Shown piece after piece: positions 1 to 10,734 of a stretch of DNA of 64,000 bases. Both the position numbers and the translations under genes were made by a program. Numbering within the stretch: the first letter of the stretch is position 1; every line of letters begins with the position of its first letter. Source of the stretch: an uncultured Pelagibacteraceae bacterium. Lineage in GTDB: Bacteria > Pseudomonadota > Alphaproteobacteria > Pelagibacterales > Pelagibacteraceae. The notes under the pieces were generated by a model that made no database searches, was not told the origin of the DNA, and worked only from the letters and a program-made list of their open reading frames with translations. The stretch spans positions 1 to 64,000 of the forward strand of contig CACJUO010000006.1 in assembly GCA_902596675.1 (NCBI GenBank). Reading direction: 5' to 3'.

Positions 1-61
1 TTTTTTAAATTCTAAGTAAATTCTTTTTATTCTTGGATCATTTAATTTTTTTGAATAAAAA

Positions 62-1081
62 TTACGAATTTTCTTTTTTACACTCAAATTCTTTTTCTTC
101 ATAATACTTTGCTTTTTGAAGCACAGATTGAGTTGCATTAGGATATTGTTTTTTTACTCCCGCAATCATCAAGCATCCTTGATCTTTTTCTCCCATCTGA
201 ACCAATGACACTCCTAGTTTTAATAAATTTTCAGGAGCAATTTTGCTTTTTGGATACTTTTGATAACCCTCTAAATATGCAGTTGCAGCATCAGTGTACA
301 TTTGCCTTATTCTATATGTTTCTGCATACCAATATTGTGCATTACCTGACAATTCATTATCAGGATTAGTCAATACGAACTCTCTAAATGCTTTCTCGGC
401 ATTAGTATAATCACCAACTTTTAAAAAATTTCTTGCAAATTGATACTGCTCTTTGGGAGTAGCATCAGGTAATAATTTTTCCTCTGCGTTAAAAACTTCT
501 GAAATTATTGCTTCAGTCTGCTCTACTGACTCTATTACTTGTGTATCATCACTGGTAGTCATTTCTTTATATGACAGCTCTCCCAGTGATTGTGGTTCTG
601 AGGATCCAGGAAGAATTTTTTTTTTTGTTATCTCCTCATTCATCAATGATTGATCAGTTTTGGTTAAAGAAGAAAGTGATTTATTATTTGAATTTATAAT
701 AGAATTTTGTTCAATTTGCTCAAATCTTAATTGATTATCCTGTTGTACTTTAGAAAGTTTATTAGAAAGTTTGTCTAATTTAAAATTAATTTCCTCAAAC
801 TTATTTGTTAATTCTTGAAATTGCATCTCTATTTCATTTAACTTTAATAGATGTTTTGTTAGCGCCTGTTCAGACTCTTTTGTTGATGCTTTTTGGATTG
901 TACTTTTATCAGAATTTTCAGTAAATGACTGTGAATAGACTGCTCTTTCTAAAGTTCTAAGATCTTTTTGAATATTTTCTAAAATTTCCCCGACTTCTTG
1001 ATCTTGAGAAAATGAAATATTCGTTGAAAAAAGTAAAAATGAAAAAAAATTAACTAAAACTAACTTAATTAATGATCTCAT
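62..1081 (-). CDS. cpoB: Tol-pal system protein CpoB/YbgF (coiled coil + TPR)
   Basis: Signal peptide, coiled coil, C-terminal TPR (QYQFARNFLKVGDYTNAEKAFREFVLTNPDNELSGNAQYWYAETYR); next to pal. Confidence 0.9.
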   Translation of the reverse strand: MRSLIKLVLVNFFSFLLFSTNISFSQDQEVGEILENIQKDLRTLERAVYSQSFTENSDKSTIQKASTKESEQALTKHLLKLNEIEMQFQELTNKFEEINFKLDKLSNKLSKVQQDNQLRFEQIEQNSIINSNNKSLSSLTKTDQSLMNEEITKKKILPGSSEPQSLGELSYKEMTTSDDTQVIESVEQTEAIISEVFNAEEKLLPDATPKEQYQFARNFLKVGDYTNAEKAFREFVLTNPDNELSGNAQYWYAETYRIRQMYTDAATAYLEGYQKYPKSKIAPENLLKLGVSLVQMGEKDQGCLMIAGVKKQYPNATQSVLQKAKYYEEKEFECKKENS

Positions 1082-1107
1082 AGAAACATTTGTAGTTATA
1101 ATAATGG

Positions 1108-1147
1108 CAAAAAGAAGACCCTTGCTCTAAATTAAAGTAAGGGTCTT
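1108..1147 (-). terminator. Intrinsic terminator downstream of pal
   Basis: Perfect 9-bp inverted repeat AAGACCCTT (1115-1123) / AAGGGTCTT (1139-1147), followed by a T-rich stretch on the minus strand, between pal and cpoB. Confidence 0.7.
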
Positions 1148-1159
1148 TATAATCTAGTT

Positions 1160-1711
1160 TTAATTTGCTTTTACTGTAACTGATCTTCTATTTTTCGACC
1201 ATGAGAGTGGATTTGAACCCGAATCAACTGGTCTCTCTTTTCCGTAACTTAAAACTTTAATTCGATCAGATGAAACACCGTAAGTCATCAAATAATCCTT
1301 TGCAGCATTTGCTCTTCTCTCACCTAAAGCTAGGTTGTACTCTCTAGTACCTCTCTCATCTGCATGGCCTTCTACTACAACAGTAACGTCTGAGTTTTGT
1401 CTTAACCAAGCGGCTTGTTTTCTTAAAGTCTCTCTTGAAGCTGTTGTTAATATTGTTTCATTTGTTGCAAAGAATACTCTGTCAGGAACCCCGCTAGCTA
1501 GTTCTCCTACAGTGTCAGTACCTATATATACATCTCCCTGCATTAATGCATCTAATTTTTCAATTGGATCTGCTTTTTGAGTCTCGGCTGCTTTAGTAGT
1601 AGTCGATGACTCTGTTGTTGTTTTTACAGACTTCTTTGTTGCACATGCAGTAACTATTAAACCAAATATAACAACGAGAAATGCATTTTTTAAAATTTTG
1701 CTTAGATTCAT
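1160..1711 (-). CDS. pal: Peptidoglycan-associated lipoprotein Pal (OmpA-like)
   Basis: Lipobox (VTACA), OmpA-like domain VVVEGHADERGTREYNLALGERRANAAKDYL. Confidence 0.95.
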   Translation of the reverse strand: MNLSKILKNAFLVVIFGLIVTACATKKSVKTTTESSTTTKAAETQKADPIEKLDALMQGDVYIGTDTVGELASGVPDRVFFATNETILTTASRETLRKQAAWLRQNSDVTVVVEGHADERGTREYNLALGERRANAAKDYLMTYGVSSDRIKVLSYGKERPVDSGSNPLSWSKNRRSVTVKAN

Positions 1712-1805
1712 TTTTGCTCCTTAAATAGAATATTATGAATTAACCATGTAATTAGATGCTTTGTCCAGAAAAATCAACCTAATTTAACAGAATCTTAGAT
1801 TTTCT

Positions 1806-3167
1806 TCAATTTCCTAATAAAGAAGACCATGATGGGTCTGAGGCGTCTGTCTCAGTAGATACCAACCTCTCGTTGTATCCAGTTAAATCAATTGACCATA
1901 GTTTTGCTGAAAATCCTTGACCTTTTTCATCAGTTTTTGTTTCTCTATAGAATATAATTATTCTGCCATTTGGAGACCATGAGGGTGCTTCTTGATAAAA
2001 ATTTTCTGTTAGTAATCTCTCTCCAGTTCCATCCGTCCTCATAACTCCAATAAAAAATTTACCTTTATGTAACTTTGTAAATGCAATTAAATCTCCCCTT
2101 GGTGACCATACGGGTGTACCATATATTCCTTTTCCAAATGATATTCTTTTAACTTTAGTTCCATCACTTCTCATTACATAAATTTGCTGATAGCCACTTC
2201 TATCAGAATTAAATGTAATAAATTTACCATCAGGTGAATATGACGGAGATGTATCTATAGAGGGATGATCAGTTAATTTTTCTTGAATGTTTGTCTCTAA
2301 GTTTCTAACCCATATCTCGGAATTACCGTCTTTTGCTAAACTCATTATAATTTTTTTTCCATCTGGAGAAAATCTTGGAGCAAATGTCATCCCAGGAAAA
2401 TCACCAACAACCTCTTGTTTACCTGTTTCAATGTCCAAAAGATAAACTCTAGGCATATTTCTAAAGTATGAGAGATAAGTTACCATTTGATTTGTTGGAT
2501 TAAATCTTGGAGTTAATACTAACTCATTTCCTAAAGTTAAATACTTTGTATTAAATCCATCTTGGTCCATTATAGCTAATTTTTTTACTCTTTGAGTTTT
2601 AGGCCCTTCTTCTGCAACATATATTATTCTAGTATCAAAATAACCACTTTCTCCAGTTAAACGCTCATATACTTTGTCTGAAATTTTATGACCAACTCTT
2701 CTCCAATTAGTGGGTACTGTTGTTAAAGAAAAGCCATCAACCATCTTAGCTCCTAAAACATCCCAAAGTTTAAACTCAATCCTAATATAATCTTTTTCAT
2801 TTATTATTTTAGAAGTAACCTTGCCAGTAATCAAAACTTGAGACTTAATTAAAGCCCAATCTTCAAATCTTGGTTTTAAATGGGCGATATCTGGTTTTTG
2901 TAAAAAAGACTCTTTATCCAACGTATCAAACAATCCTGTTTTCCTTAAATTATTCTCAATTACTTTTGAAATTTCTAGTCCTAAATTATCTACATCTAAA
3001 TTTTTTTTAATTTTTTCTTTGGAGATTTCATCTGCAAAAAAAGGAGAAACAGAAATTGGTAAGGGATCAAGGTTTCCTCTTGTTATATCAATTTCAACAA
3101 GTGAATAAGATATGTTGGACTTCAAAATAAAACAAAAAACAAATAATAATAAAAGTTTATTTCTCAT
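1806..3167 (-). CDS. tolB: Tol-Pal system beta-propeller protein TolB
   Basis: Repeated FSPDGKKI / [16 protein letters not shown] propeller motifs; position between tolA and pal. Confidence 0.95.
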   Translation of the reverse strand: MRNKLLLLFVFCFILKSNISYSLVEIDITRGNLDPLPISVSPFFADEISKEKIKKNLDVDNLGLEISKVIENNLRKTGLFDTLDKESFLQKPDIAHLKPRFEDWALIKSQVLITGKVTSKIINEKDYIRIEFKLWDVLGAKMVDGFSLTTVPTNWRRVGHKISDKVYERLTGESGYFDTRIIYVAEEGPKTQRVKKLAIMDQDGFNTKYLTLGNELVLTPRFNPTNQMVTYLSYFRNMPRVYLLDIETGKQEVVGDFPGMTFAPRFSPDGKKIIMSLAKDGNSEIWVRNLETNIQEKLTDHPSIDTSPSYSPDGKFITFNSDRSGYQQIYVMRSDGTKVKRISFGKGIYGTPVWSPRGDLIAFTKLHKGKFFIGVMRTDGTGERLLTENFYQEAPSWSPNGRIIIFYRETKTDEKGQGFSAKLWSIDLTGYNERLVSTETDASDPSWSSLLGN

Positions 3168-4231
3168 CCGCCCATCATTTCTATTGGATTAAATCTTAAT
3201 ATCATTGTTTTCCACTTTTCGTAGCTTGTTGTTGGAAGATTTTTTATAGGGTTACAAAGTCTAATCGCTCTAATTACACTTTGGGCTATTTGATAAAAAG
3301 CTCCTTCACCAGGTGTATTCATCCTTACATGATCCAACATTTCAAAGTTTTTTACAATTCCATTCTTTTCTAAATTTAGTTTAACAGTAACCAGTAAATC
3401 TTCACTATATGGCAACCCAGTGGGTACTGACCAACATGTATAAATTTGATGTCTAACTGCATATTCAGTGGTTACGCTCAATTTAGAGAGCTTCATAGAC
3501 TTATCATCAGATTGTGTAATTCCCTCTGCCTTTTTTTTAACTTCTCCTACATTCTCATATTGCTTTGCAATTAAACCCTTAATTTTGTTAACATCTATAT
3601 CTTTTTTTTCATATTCCGACACTTGTTTTGCCTTTTCATCTTTCAAGGGTTTTTTAATTTTTGCAAATTCTTTTATCACTTCATCATTTTCAATTTTTTT
3701 TTCAATTTTTTTTCTTTTTTCCTTTTCAACAACTATTTTTTTATTTTCTTTTGAGGGTTGTTGTTCAGTTTCTTGTTTAGTTTCTATTTTTTCTAACTTT
3801 TTATCAGGTAATGGAACAGCTTCTGATTTTTCTAGCTTTACTTTTTCTTGTTTTTTTTCAGGAATAGGTACTTTTTTTGATTTTGATAAATCAATTTCAT
3901 CTTTTTGATTTTCAAGTTTTGCTATCTTTTTTTCCTCTTTTTTTATTTCTTTTGGTGGTGCTTGTTCTGATAGCAGTTTTTTATTGTCATTTTTTGCCTT
4001 TTCGATAATTTTTGCAGCCTTTGGTGCATATGGAATATTTGTTTTCTCAGAAATTTGTATCAATTCAACGGAAACAATTGGAATTAATTCCAAAGGTTTT
4101 TTAACAACTAATGGGAGAGCAAATATTGTGGCAAAAAATATTGTCCCATGAAAAATTACAGAAAATAACATTCCAAAAGAAAAATTATTCAATCCAACTT
4201 TAAAACCACTAAATGAAATTTTTTTAAGCAA
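3164..4231 (-). CDS. tolA: TolA-like protein
   Basis: N-terminal TM helix, long Lys/Glu-rich region, C-terminal TolA-like domain; synteny. Confidence 0.85.
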   Translation of the reverse strand: MLKKISFSGFKVGLNNFSFGMLFSVIFHGTIFFATIFALPLVVKKPLELIPIVSVELIQISEKTNIPYAPKAAKIIEKAKNDNKKLLSEQAPPKEIKKEEKKIAKLENQKDEIDLSKSKKVPIPEKKQEKVKLEKSEAVPLPDKKLEKIETKQETEQQPSKENKKIVVEKEKRKKIEKKIENDEVIKEFAKIKKPLKDEKAKQVSEYEKKDIDVNKIKGLIAKQYENVGEVKKKAEGITQSDDKSMKLSKLSVTTEYAVRHQIYTCWSVPTGLPYSEDLLVTVKLNLEKNGIVKNFEMLDHVRMNTPGEGAFYQIAQSVIRAIRLCNPIKNLPTTSYEKWKTMILRFNPIEMMGG

Positions 4232-4233
4232 TA

Positions 4234-4650
4234 CTATCTCTCTTTGTATGGCTCAGATATTAAGGCAACTTTAGTGAATCCTGATCCTGAAAGTTTGCCC
4301 ATTATCTCTAATACTCTTCCATAATTAATTGTTTTGTCGCCTCTTACATAAATTCTTGTATCAGTTCTATTGTTGGAAACAGCTAAAATTTTTTTAATTA
4401 AGTTATCAAATTCAATTTTTGTCTCTTGAATAAAAACCTCACCTTTTGAATTAATAGTTAATGTGAGAGGTTCACTTTCCTCAGGCAAAGTATCGGCTGA
4501 GGTTTCAGGTAAATCAACTTGTACTCCAACAGTAAGCAAGGGTGCCGTAACCATAAAGATAATTAAAAGGACAAGCATTACATCAACAAATGGGGTTACA
4601 TTTATTTCACTCATTGGTTCTCTTTCTGAACGCTTTAAGTTAAATGCCAT
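4234..4650 (-). CDS. tolR: TolR/ExbD biopolymer transport protein
   Basis: MSEINVTPFVDVMLVLLIIFMVTAPLL. Confidence 0.95.
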   Translation of the reverse strand: MAFNLKRSEREPMSEINVTPFVDVMLVLLIIFMVTAPLLTVGVQVDLPETSADTLPEESEPLTLTINSKGEVFIQETKIEFDNLIKKILAVSNNRTDTRIYVRGDKTINYGRVLEIMGKLSGSGFTKVALISEPYKER

Positions 4651-4651
4651 A

Positions 4652-5326
4652 TTAAATTATTGAAATAAATCTTTTTGAAAAATTTTCTAATTTTTGTGAA
4701 TATTTTTTAGAGTCATTGCCAAATTTATTGTAAGCAATCACCGCTGGTATTGCAGCTAACAAACCTAGAGCAGTTGCAAATAATGCTTCAGCTATACCAG
4801 GGGCTACAATAGCTAGACTAGTATTTCTTGATATTGCAATTGATTGAAAAGAATTCATTATTCCCCAAACTGTTCCAAATAATCCAATAAACGGTGCTGT
4901 AGATCCTACTGTTGCAAGAAAAGTAAATTTGTTGTTAACAACATTCATTTGCTTTTCAATATTTACCTCTAATATGTTTTCAAGTCTTTGACTTATATTT
5001 GTTTTTGATCTTGATTTCATAACAGCTTGCATTGAGTCTTTGAATAATTGGGCCATTGGATTATCTAATGCTGCAGGTAAACTATTATAAAATGTTTCTG
5101 CAGACTTAGACTTCCAAAATCTTTCCTCAAAATCTTCAGAGTCTTTGTTTATTCTTCTAAACATTACTATTTTATCGAAAATTATAGCCCAGGAATAAAC
5201 TGAGCAAGCGATTAGAATAACAATCACAGATTTGACGATAAAATCTGCTCTCAAAAATAAACTTAAAATTGAAAAATCCGTGTTGCTTGCCAATCCTACT
5301 GCCTGAGAAGTTATATCTGCGTCCAT
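4652..5326 (-). CDS. tolQ: TolQ/ExbB proton channel
   Basis: FLATVGSTAPFIGLFGTVWGIMNSF ... GIAEALFATALGLLAAIPAVIAYN. Confidence 0.95.
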   Translation of the reverse strand: MDADITSQAVGLASNTDFSILSLFLRADFIVKSVIVILIACSVYSWAIIFDKIVMFRRINKDSEDFEERFWKSKSAETFYNSLPAALDNPMAQLFKDSMQAVMKSRSKTNISQRLENILEVNIEKQMNVVNNKFTFLATVGSTAPFIGLFGTVWGIMNSFQSIAISRNTSLAIVAPGIAEALFATALGLLAAIPAVIAYNKFGNDSKKYSQKLENFSKRFISII

Positions 5327-5383
5327 TTAATTGATTTCACACTAAAATGTGTCATGAATTTGTCTATAAAAGTAAGCTTTAAT

Positions 5384-5872
5384 TTATTTTTCTTGTGAAT
5401 TTAGATGATAATTGGCAATTAATATTGCATCTGCTTTGTTGGTATCTTTTTTTCGTGATAACATTGATGAAAATTTAGGAAACATTTCAATTGCTTTAAC
5501 TCTACTCGAATCTTTTTGAGAATTTATTAAATCATAATACTTTTTCCATTTGGCCGGTCTCACAAAAAAAATTGGTAGTTGCATTGCGGCACAAACACCT
5601 TTCAAAACTCCAAATGATTGTCCAAAATTGAACATACTGGTAACACCTTGTCCGGGCATTGCTGAAACTTGCTCTACCACTACATTTATATTCTCAGATT
5701 TGTGGTTTTGAACCCTTAAAGATATTTCGTTAAATATTTGGCTACCATTAATTTGCTTTTTATTTTTATTGCCTGATGCCATAGTAGGCATATCAATTAC
5801 ATCCTTTAATTCTCCATCTTCAAAAAAACAAATTGCACCAGTTATTCCAGGATCTATTCCGATTATTAACAT
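5384..5872 (-). CDS. RuvC-like Holliday junction resolvase (phage-type RuvC/RNase H fold)
   Basis: IGIDPGITGAI, VVVEQVSAMPGQGVTSMFNFGQSFG, KKDTNKADAILIANY acidic motifs; sits at the usual ruvC position next to yebC. Confidence 0.8.
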   Translation of the reverse strand: MLIIGIDPGITGAICFFEDGELKDVIDMPTMASGNKNKKQINGSQIFNEISLRVQNHKSENINVVVEQVSAMPGQGVTSMFNFGQSFGVLKGVCAAMQLPIFFVRPAKWKKYYDLINSQKDSSRVKAIEMFPKFSSMLSRKKDTNKADAILIANYHLNSQEK

Positions 5873-5881
5873 AAAATTAAG

Positions 5882-6595
5882 TTAAATTGCATTTGTAAAA
5901 ACATTTTGAACATCGTCATCTTCTTCTAAAATTTCCAAAAACTTAATCATTTTTTCTTTGTCTTCATCATTTAGTTTAATTTTATTTATAGGAACCCACT
6001 CTATTTCTGTAGATATAAAATTAGAAATTTCTTTTTCTAATACTTTTTTTACATCATATATCTCATCTTTATTTGTGTGGATTTCATAGTAATCTTTGTG
6101 AAATATACAATCATTAGCTCCAGCATCGGTTGCCAGATTAAAAACTTTTTCTTCTTCAACTTCTTCTTTATTAATTTTTATAACACCTAATTGAAGAAAA
6201 TTGTGTGATGCAGAACCTTGAGTACCAAGTCCTCCGCCATATTTTTGAAAAATTGTTCTGAGATTTGATGCACTTCTATTTTTATTATCTGTTAACGTGA
6301 TGACTACTATTGCTGTTTTTGATGGTCCAAATCCTTCATATCTGATATTTTCAAAATTAGTGTCTGCCGCTATTGATGATTTATCAATAGCTCTCTCGAT
6401 ATTTTCTTTAGGCATGTTTGCTGATCTGGCAGCCTGGATTGCAGATCTTAACCTTGAATTCATATCTGGATTTTTCTCGCCAAGTTTTGCGGCTACTGTA
6501 ATTTCTCTTGATAGTTTTGAAAAAATAGCAGATCTTTGTTTATCTGCCTTTCCTTTTTTATGTTTGATACCTGCCCAATGTGAATGACCTGCCAT
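5882..6595 (-). CDS. yebC: YebC/PmpR family regulator
   Basis: MAGHSHWAGIKHKKGKADKQRSAIFSKLSREI. Confidence 0.95.
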   Translation of the reverse strand: MAGHSHWAGIKHKKGKADKQRSAIFSKLSREITVAAKLGEKNPDMNSRLRSAIQAARSANMPKENIERAIDKSSIAADTNFENIRYEGFGPSKTAIVVITLTDNKNRSASNLRTIFQKYGGGLGTQGSASHNFLQLGVIKINKEEVEEEKVFNLATDAGANDCIFHKDYYEIHTNKDEIYDVKKVLEKEISNFISTEIEWVPINKIKLNDEDKEKMIKFLEILEEDDDVQNVFTNAI

Positions 6596-6598
6596 GAT

Positions 6599-7405
6599 TT
6601 AATTATCTTTCTGAAGTTGACCACCAAATATAAACTGACTGATATTTAATGCCAAACCATTTTTCGGATTAGCTTCAATAATTGCTCCACAAAGTGAGGC
6701 CTCTCCCTCAGCTGGGAAGTGTTTTATGGACTCTCGTTTATAAAACCTGTTAATAGAATTTTCAGCATTCATCCCAATAACAGAGTTATAGTCACCACAC
6801 ATTCCTGCATCTGTTAAATATGCTGTTCCCTTGTTTAGAACTCTTCCATCGTTGGTAGGTACATGAGTATGTGTGCCTACAACAAATGTTGCATGACCAT
6901 CAAATATATGACCAATAGCCATTTTTTCACTAGTAATTTCACCGTGGAAGTCAACAATTAGAAAATCATATTTTTCTTTTTCTGTATTTTGATCTAAAAA
7001 TTCTTTGCTTTTTAAAAAGACATCATCACATTTTTTCATAAAAACATTTCCCATTAAATTTAGTACACCAACTTTATATCCACCAATAGAATCGTAAATA
7101 CCAAATCCATTACCTGGAGCATCGTTTGATATGTTTAATGGTCTAAGCAGCCTTTTTTGTTTTTTAATAAATTCGAATGTTTCTTTTTGATCCCAGACAT
7201 GATTACCAGTAGTAATAACATCAACTCCACAACTTAATAATTCATTAACAATATTCTCTGTAATGCCAACACCTTCTTTTGCAGCATTCTCACCATTTAC
7301 AATAACAAAGTTTATTTTTTTTGATTTAATAATATTAGGTAAAAATCTTTTTACAGCACTACAGCCACTATTTCCAACTATATCTCCTAAAAATAAAATA
7401 TTCAT
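6599..7405 (-). CDS. YmdB-family metallophosphoesterase
   Basis: MNILFLGDIVGNSGCSAV, NGENAA, TTGNHVWD, VDFHGEITSEKMA, VGTHTHVPTND. Confidence 0.9.
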   Translation of the reverse strand: MNILFLGDIVGNSGCSAVKRFLPNIIKSKKINFVIVNGENAAKEGVGITENIVNELLSCGVDVITTGNHVWDQKETFEFIKKQKRLLRPLNISNDAPGNGFGIYDSIGGYKVGVLNLMGNVFMKKCDDVFLKSKEFLDQNTEKEKYDFLIVDFHGEITSEKMAIGHIFDGHATFVVGTHTHVPTNDGRVLNKGTAYLTDAGMCGDYNSVIGMNAENSINRFYKRESIKHFPAEGEASLCGAIIEANPKNGLALNISQFIFGGQLQKDN

Positions 7406-7947
7406 TTAATAATTTCTTTATCTGTTAAAATAAAATTTAACTTTTGATCAAATTTATTTACAGGAATTTTTGAGATTTCTTGAAATGAAAAAGCAAAACC
7501 AACTGTTAAAATATTTTTAAACTTAAGAATTTTGCTAATATATCTGTCATAAAATCCACCACCGTATCCTAATCTAAATTTATACCTATCAAATCCAACG
7601 AGGGGTACAATCAAAACATCTGGAATAACTTTTTTTTTAGTATTTGGCTCAGGAATACCTTGCTGACTTACTCTAAGTGAGTCTTGAAAAGACCATTCGT
7701 AAAAATCCATATTACTATTTTTCTTGGTAATAGGTAAAGATATTTTAAAATTATTTTTTTCTAAAATTTTTAGAACACTTAAACAACTAATCTCACTATT
7801 TACAGGATAATAACCACCAATATTAATATTTCCTTTTAAATTATATTTTTTTAATATTTTTTTAAAACGAACAAAAGATATAGTCTGATCTACGAAATTA
7901 TTTCTTCTAATGTAGATTAATTTTTTTCTTAAAATTTTCTTAGACAC
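7402..7947 (-). CDS. 5-formyltetrahydrofolate cyclo-ligase
   Basis: VPLVGFDRYKFRLGYGGGFYDRYI signature. Confidence 0.9.
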   Translation of the reverse strand: MSKKILRKKLIYIRRNNFVDQTISFVRFKKILKKYNLKGNINIGGYYPVNSEISCLSVLKILEKNNFKISLPITKKNSNMDFYEWSFQDSLRVSQQGIPEPNTKKKVIPDVLIVPLVGFDRYKFRLGYGGGFYDRYISKILKFKNILTVGFAFSFQEISKIPVNKFDQKLNFILTDKEIIK

Positions 7948-7953
7948 TTTATA

Positions 7954-8400
7954 TTATTGGATCTTGGAGTCTGAGTCGTTTCTTTTAATAAAATTTTCTA
8001 ATTCAAGAGTGGTCTTATCAACTAAAGTTTCATAGTTATCTCGATTGATCTCGATTTCATTCTTCAGATTATCCTGATTTTTACTTAATTCAGAAATTTC
8101 TTTTTCTTTTAAATCTCTGTAATTATAAACTAATGATTTAAGTTCTTTAAATTTTTCAGTAATTTTATTTAACTCTTTTTTTTGAATATCTATTTTTTTT
8201 TTAGTCTCGTAATATTCGTCTAATACAGAGATAGATGTTATAAGTAAAAGCTTACTTTCTCCTATGTTTCCTAAAGAGTTTTTAAGATTACTAAACTTTT
8301 CGTTTAAATATAAAGCCAATTCCTCTAGGTGTTCTTCTTGCCCATCTTCACAAGATAACAAAAATTCTTTTCCGTTAAATTTAATATTTACATTTGCCAT
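7954..8400 (-). CDS. zapA: Cell division protein ZapA-like
   Basis: N-terminal ZapA-like domain plus coiled coil; adjacent to the cyclo-ligase gene as in other Proteobacteria. Confidence 0.75.
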   Translation of the reverse strand: MANVNIKFNGKEFLLSCEDGQEEHLEELALYLNEKFSNLKNSLGNIGESKLLLITSISVLDEYYETKKKIDIQKKELNKITEKFKELKSLVYNYRDLKEKEISELSKNQDNLKNEIEINRDNYETLVDKTTLELENFIKRNDSDSKIQ

Positions 8401-8741
8401 TTGTCAATTTCTTCTATCAAACTATCTGTTTCTTGGTTTAATTCATCAATTTTTTCAGAAAATTGATCTTCCTTTTTTTTTTCTTCAATTTCTTTTTCTT
8501 TAAAATCATCAAATTTCTGTTTGAGAGATTGATTTTCTTGTTGGAGTGTATTGTACTTTTGTTCTATTTCTTTTTTTTCAATTTCTAATTGATTTTTTTG
8601 GTTTCTGAGATTTTCTAACTCCAAAATTTTATCTGGTTTTATATTTTCAAGATTTTTTAATTTATCTAAAGTTTCTAATAGTTTTTTTTCTTTTTCACTA
8701 ATCGAATTCATATATATATCTATATTATAAAATTGATTCAC
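8388..8741 (-). CDS. Coiled-coil hypothetical protein upstream of zapA
   Basis: Charged heptad-like protein, overlaps the zapA start. Confidence 0.6.
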   Translation of the reverse strand: MNQFYNIDIYMNSISEKEKKLLETLDKLKNLENIKPDKILELENLRNQKNQLEIEKKEIEQKYNTLQQENQSLKQKFDDFKEKEIEEKKKEDQFSEKIDELNQETDSLIEEIDKWQM

Positions 8742-8763
8742 CTAAGTCTACAAAGGATAAATT

Positions 8764-10734
8764 TTGAAAAAATTAAATAAGATCTTATCTAACACTATAC
8801 GTGTTCTTTCGATGGATGCTGTGCAAAAAGCTAATTCTGGGCATCCGGGTATGCCAATGGGAATGGCTGATGTATCTACAATACTTTTCAAATATTTTCT
8901 AAAATTTAATCCAAAAAATCCCAGTTGGATTAATAGAGATAGATTCGTTTTATCTGCTGGTCATGGATCTATGTTGCTTTACTCTTTACTCTACTTAACA
9001 GGTTACAAAAGTGTTAAATTAAGTGATATAAAAAATTTTAGACAAATTAATTCTATTTGTGCAGGTCATCCTGAGTATGTTGAAAACTCAGGTATCGAAA
9101 CAACAACAGGTCCTTTAGGACAAGGAATTTCTAATGCAGTAGGTTTTGCATTAGCAGAAGAAATTTTAAAAATGAAAATCGGTAAAAATATTATAAATCA
9201 TAAAACTTATGTAATTGCAGGAGATGGTTGTCTTATGGAAGGCATAAGTCACGAAGCTATGAGCTTAGCTGGACACTTAAAACTTAAAAATTTAATAATG
9301 TTATTTGATAATAATTCTATATCAATAGATGGGCCAACAAGTTTAGCAGTTTCAGATAATTTTAAGAAAAGATTTGAAAGTTATGGCTGGGATTATATAG
9401 AAATTGATGGTCATAAAGAAAAAGAAATATATAAAGCACTCAAAAAAGTTCAAAATGCAAAAAAACCATCTGTTATTTCTTGTAAGACTAAAATTGGTTA
9501 TGGGTCACCTAACAAATCTGGAAAAGCTTCCTCTCATGGAAGTCCGCTAGGTACTGAAGAAATTAAATTAGTGCGCAAAGAATTAGATTGGGATTATAAA
9601 CCATTTCAAATTCCTAAAAACATATTAAATTCTTGGAGAGAAATTGGAAAAAAGGGAGAAAAAATTGAGTACAAATGGAATAAAATTTATAGGAAGAAAA
9701 AAGGTAAAATAAACAAATTCTTTAAAAATGATTTTATTAAGTCTATCCTAATTGAGAAAAAAATAGCTTTAGAAAAAAGTAAAAGTCTTGCTTCAAGAAA
9801 ATCTTCAGAGTCGATTATTGACTCTCTTGTAAAAAAAAATAATACACTTATTGGCGGGTCAGCAGATCTTGCTGGATCAAACAATACGAAAACAAATTAT
9901 CATAAAATAATTAAACCAGGAAATTTTGACGGAAATTATATTCATTATGGAGTAAGAGAGCACGCAATGTGTGGTATAATGAATGGATTAGCTTTGCATA
10001 GTAAATTTATACCTTTTGGAGGAACTTTTTTAATTTTTTCAGATTATTGTAAACCATCAATAAGATTGGCGGCAATGATGGGGCAACAGGTAATATATGT
10101 AATGACACACGACTCCATTGGACTGGGTGAGGATGGACCAACACACCAACCTATTGAACAATTATCTGGATTAAGGTCAATACCCAACCTTAATGTTTTT
10201 AGACCTGCAGATAGAATCGAAACTATTGAATGTTGGGAACATGCTTTAAAAAGTACTAAAACCCCAAGCATTCTATCTTTGACCAGGCAAAACCTTGATC
10301 CCATTAGAAATAAATACTCAAAAACAAACAAGTGCTCACTTGGAGCATATGAGATTTTAAGAACAAACAAAAAAATAAAATTAACAATTTTAGCTAGTGG
10401 TTCTGAGGTAAATCTAGCAATAGATACCAGCCATAAATTAGCTAAGTATAAGATTTATTCAAAAGTTATTTCAGTGCCATGTATGGAGCTTTTTGATATA
10501 CAATCAAATAGATATAAAGATAAAATTTTAAACGAAACTAAATTAAAAATATCTATCGAAGCAGGCTCAAGGGATTGTTGGAAAAAATATGTAGGTGATT
10601 TTGGAATCACTTTTGGAATTGATGTATTTGGGAAAAGTGCTCCCTATAAAGATATTTATAAATATTTTGGACTTATACCTTCAAATATGGCAGATAAATT
10701 AAAAAATGTAATAAAAAATAGAAATGACTATTAA
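8764..10734 (+). CDS. tkt: Transketolase (TTG start)
   Basis: ANSGHPGMPMGMAD, GPLGQGISNAVG, GDGCLMEGISHEA, GEDGPTHQPIEQL; TTG at 8764 behind AAAGGA. Confidence 0.97.
   Translation: MKKLNKILSNTIRVLSMDAVQKANSGHPGMPMGMADVSTILFKYFLKFNPKNPSWINRDRFVLSAGHGSMLLYSLLYLTGYKSVKLSDIKNFRQINSICAGHPEYVENSGIETTTGPLGQGISNAVGFALAEEILKMKIGKNIINHKTYVIAGDGCLMEGISHEAMSLAGHLKLKNLIMLFDNNSISIDGPTSLAVSDNFKKRFESYGWDYIEIDGHKEKEIYKALKKVQNAKKPSVISCKTKIGYGSPNKSGKASSHGSPLGTEEIKLVRKELDWDYKPFQIPKNILNSWREIGKKGEKIEYKWNKIYRKKKGKINKFFKNDFIKSILIEKKIALEKSKSLASRKSSESIIDSLVKKNNTLIGGSADLAGSNNTKTNYHKIIKPGNFDGNYIHYGVREHAMCGIMNGLALHSKFIPFGGTFLIFSDYCKPSIRLAAMMGQQVIYVMTHDSIGLGEDGPTHQPIEQLSGLRSIPNLNVFRPADRIETIECWEHALKSTKTPSILSLTRQNLDPIRNKYSKTNKCSLGAYEILRTNKKIKLTILASGSEVNLAIDTSHKLAKYKIYSKVISVPCMELFDIQSNRYKDKILNETKLKISIEAGSRDCWKKYVGDFGITFGIDVFGKSAPYKDIYKYFGLIPSNMADKLKNVIKNRNDY

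Noticed and set aside
453-653. Small plus-strand ORFs opposite core genes (453-653, 1335-1580, 3468-3908, 4463-4663, 6297-6587, 8264-8503)
   Set aside because: Antisense shadows of well-identified genes; compositionally mirror their partner strand (e.g. Phe/Ser-rich opposite the Lys/Glu-rich TolA) and show no family motifs.
3500-4000. Lys/Glu repeat-like tract within tolA
   Set aside because: Ordinary low-complexity TolA domain II, not a nucleotide tandem repeat or CRISPR.
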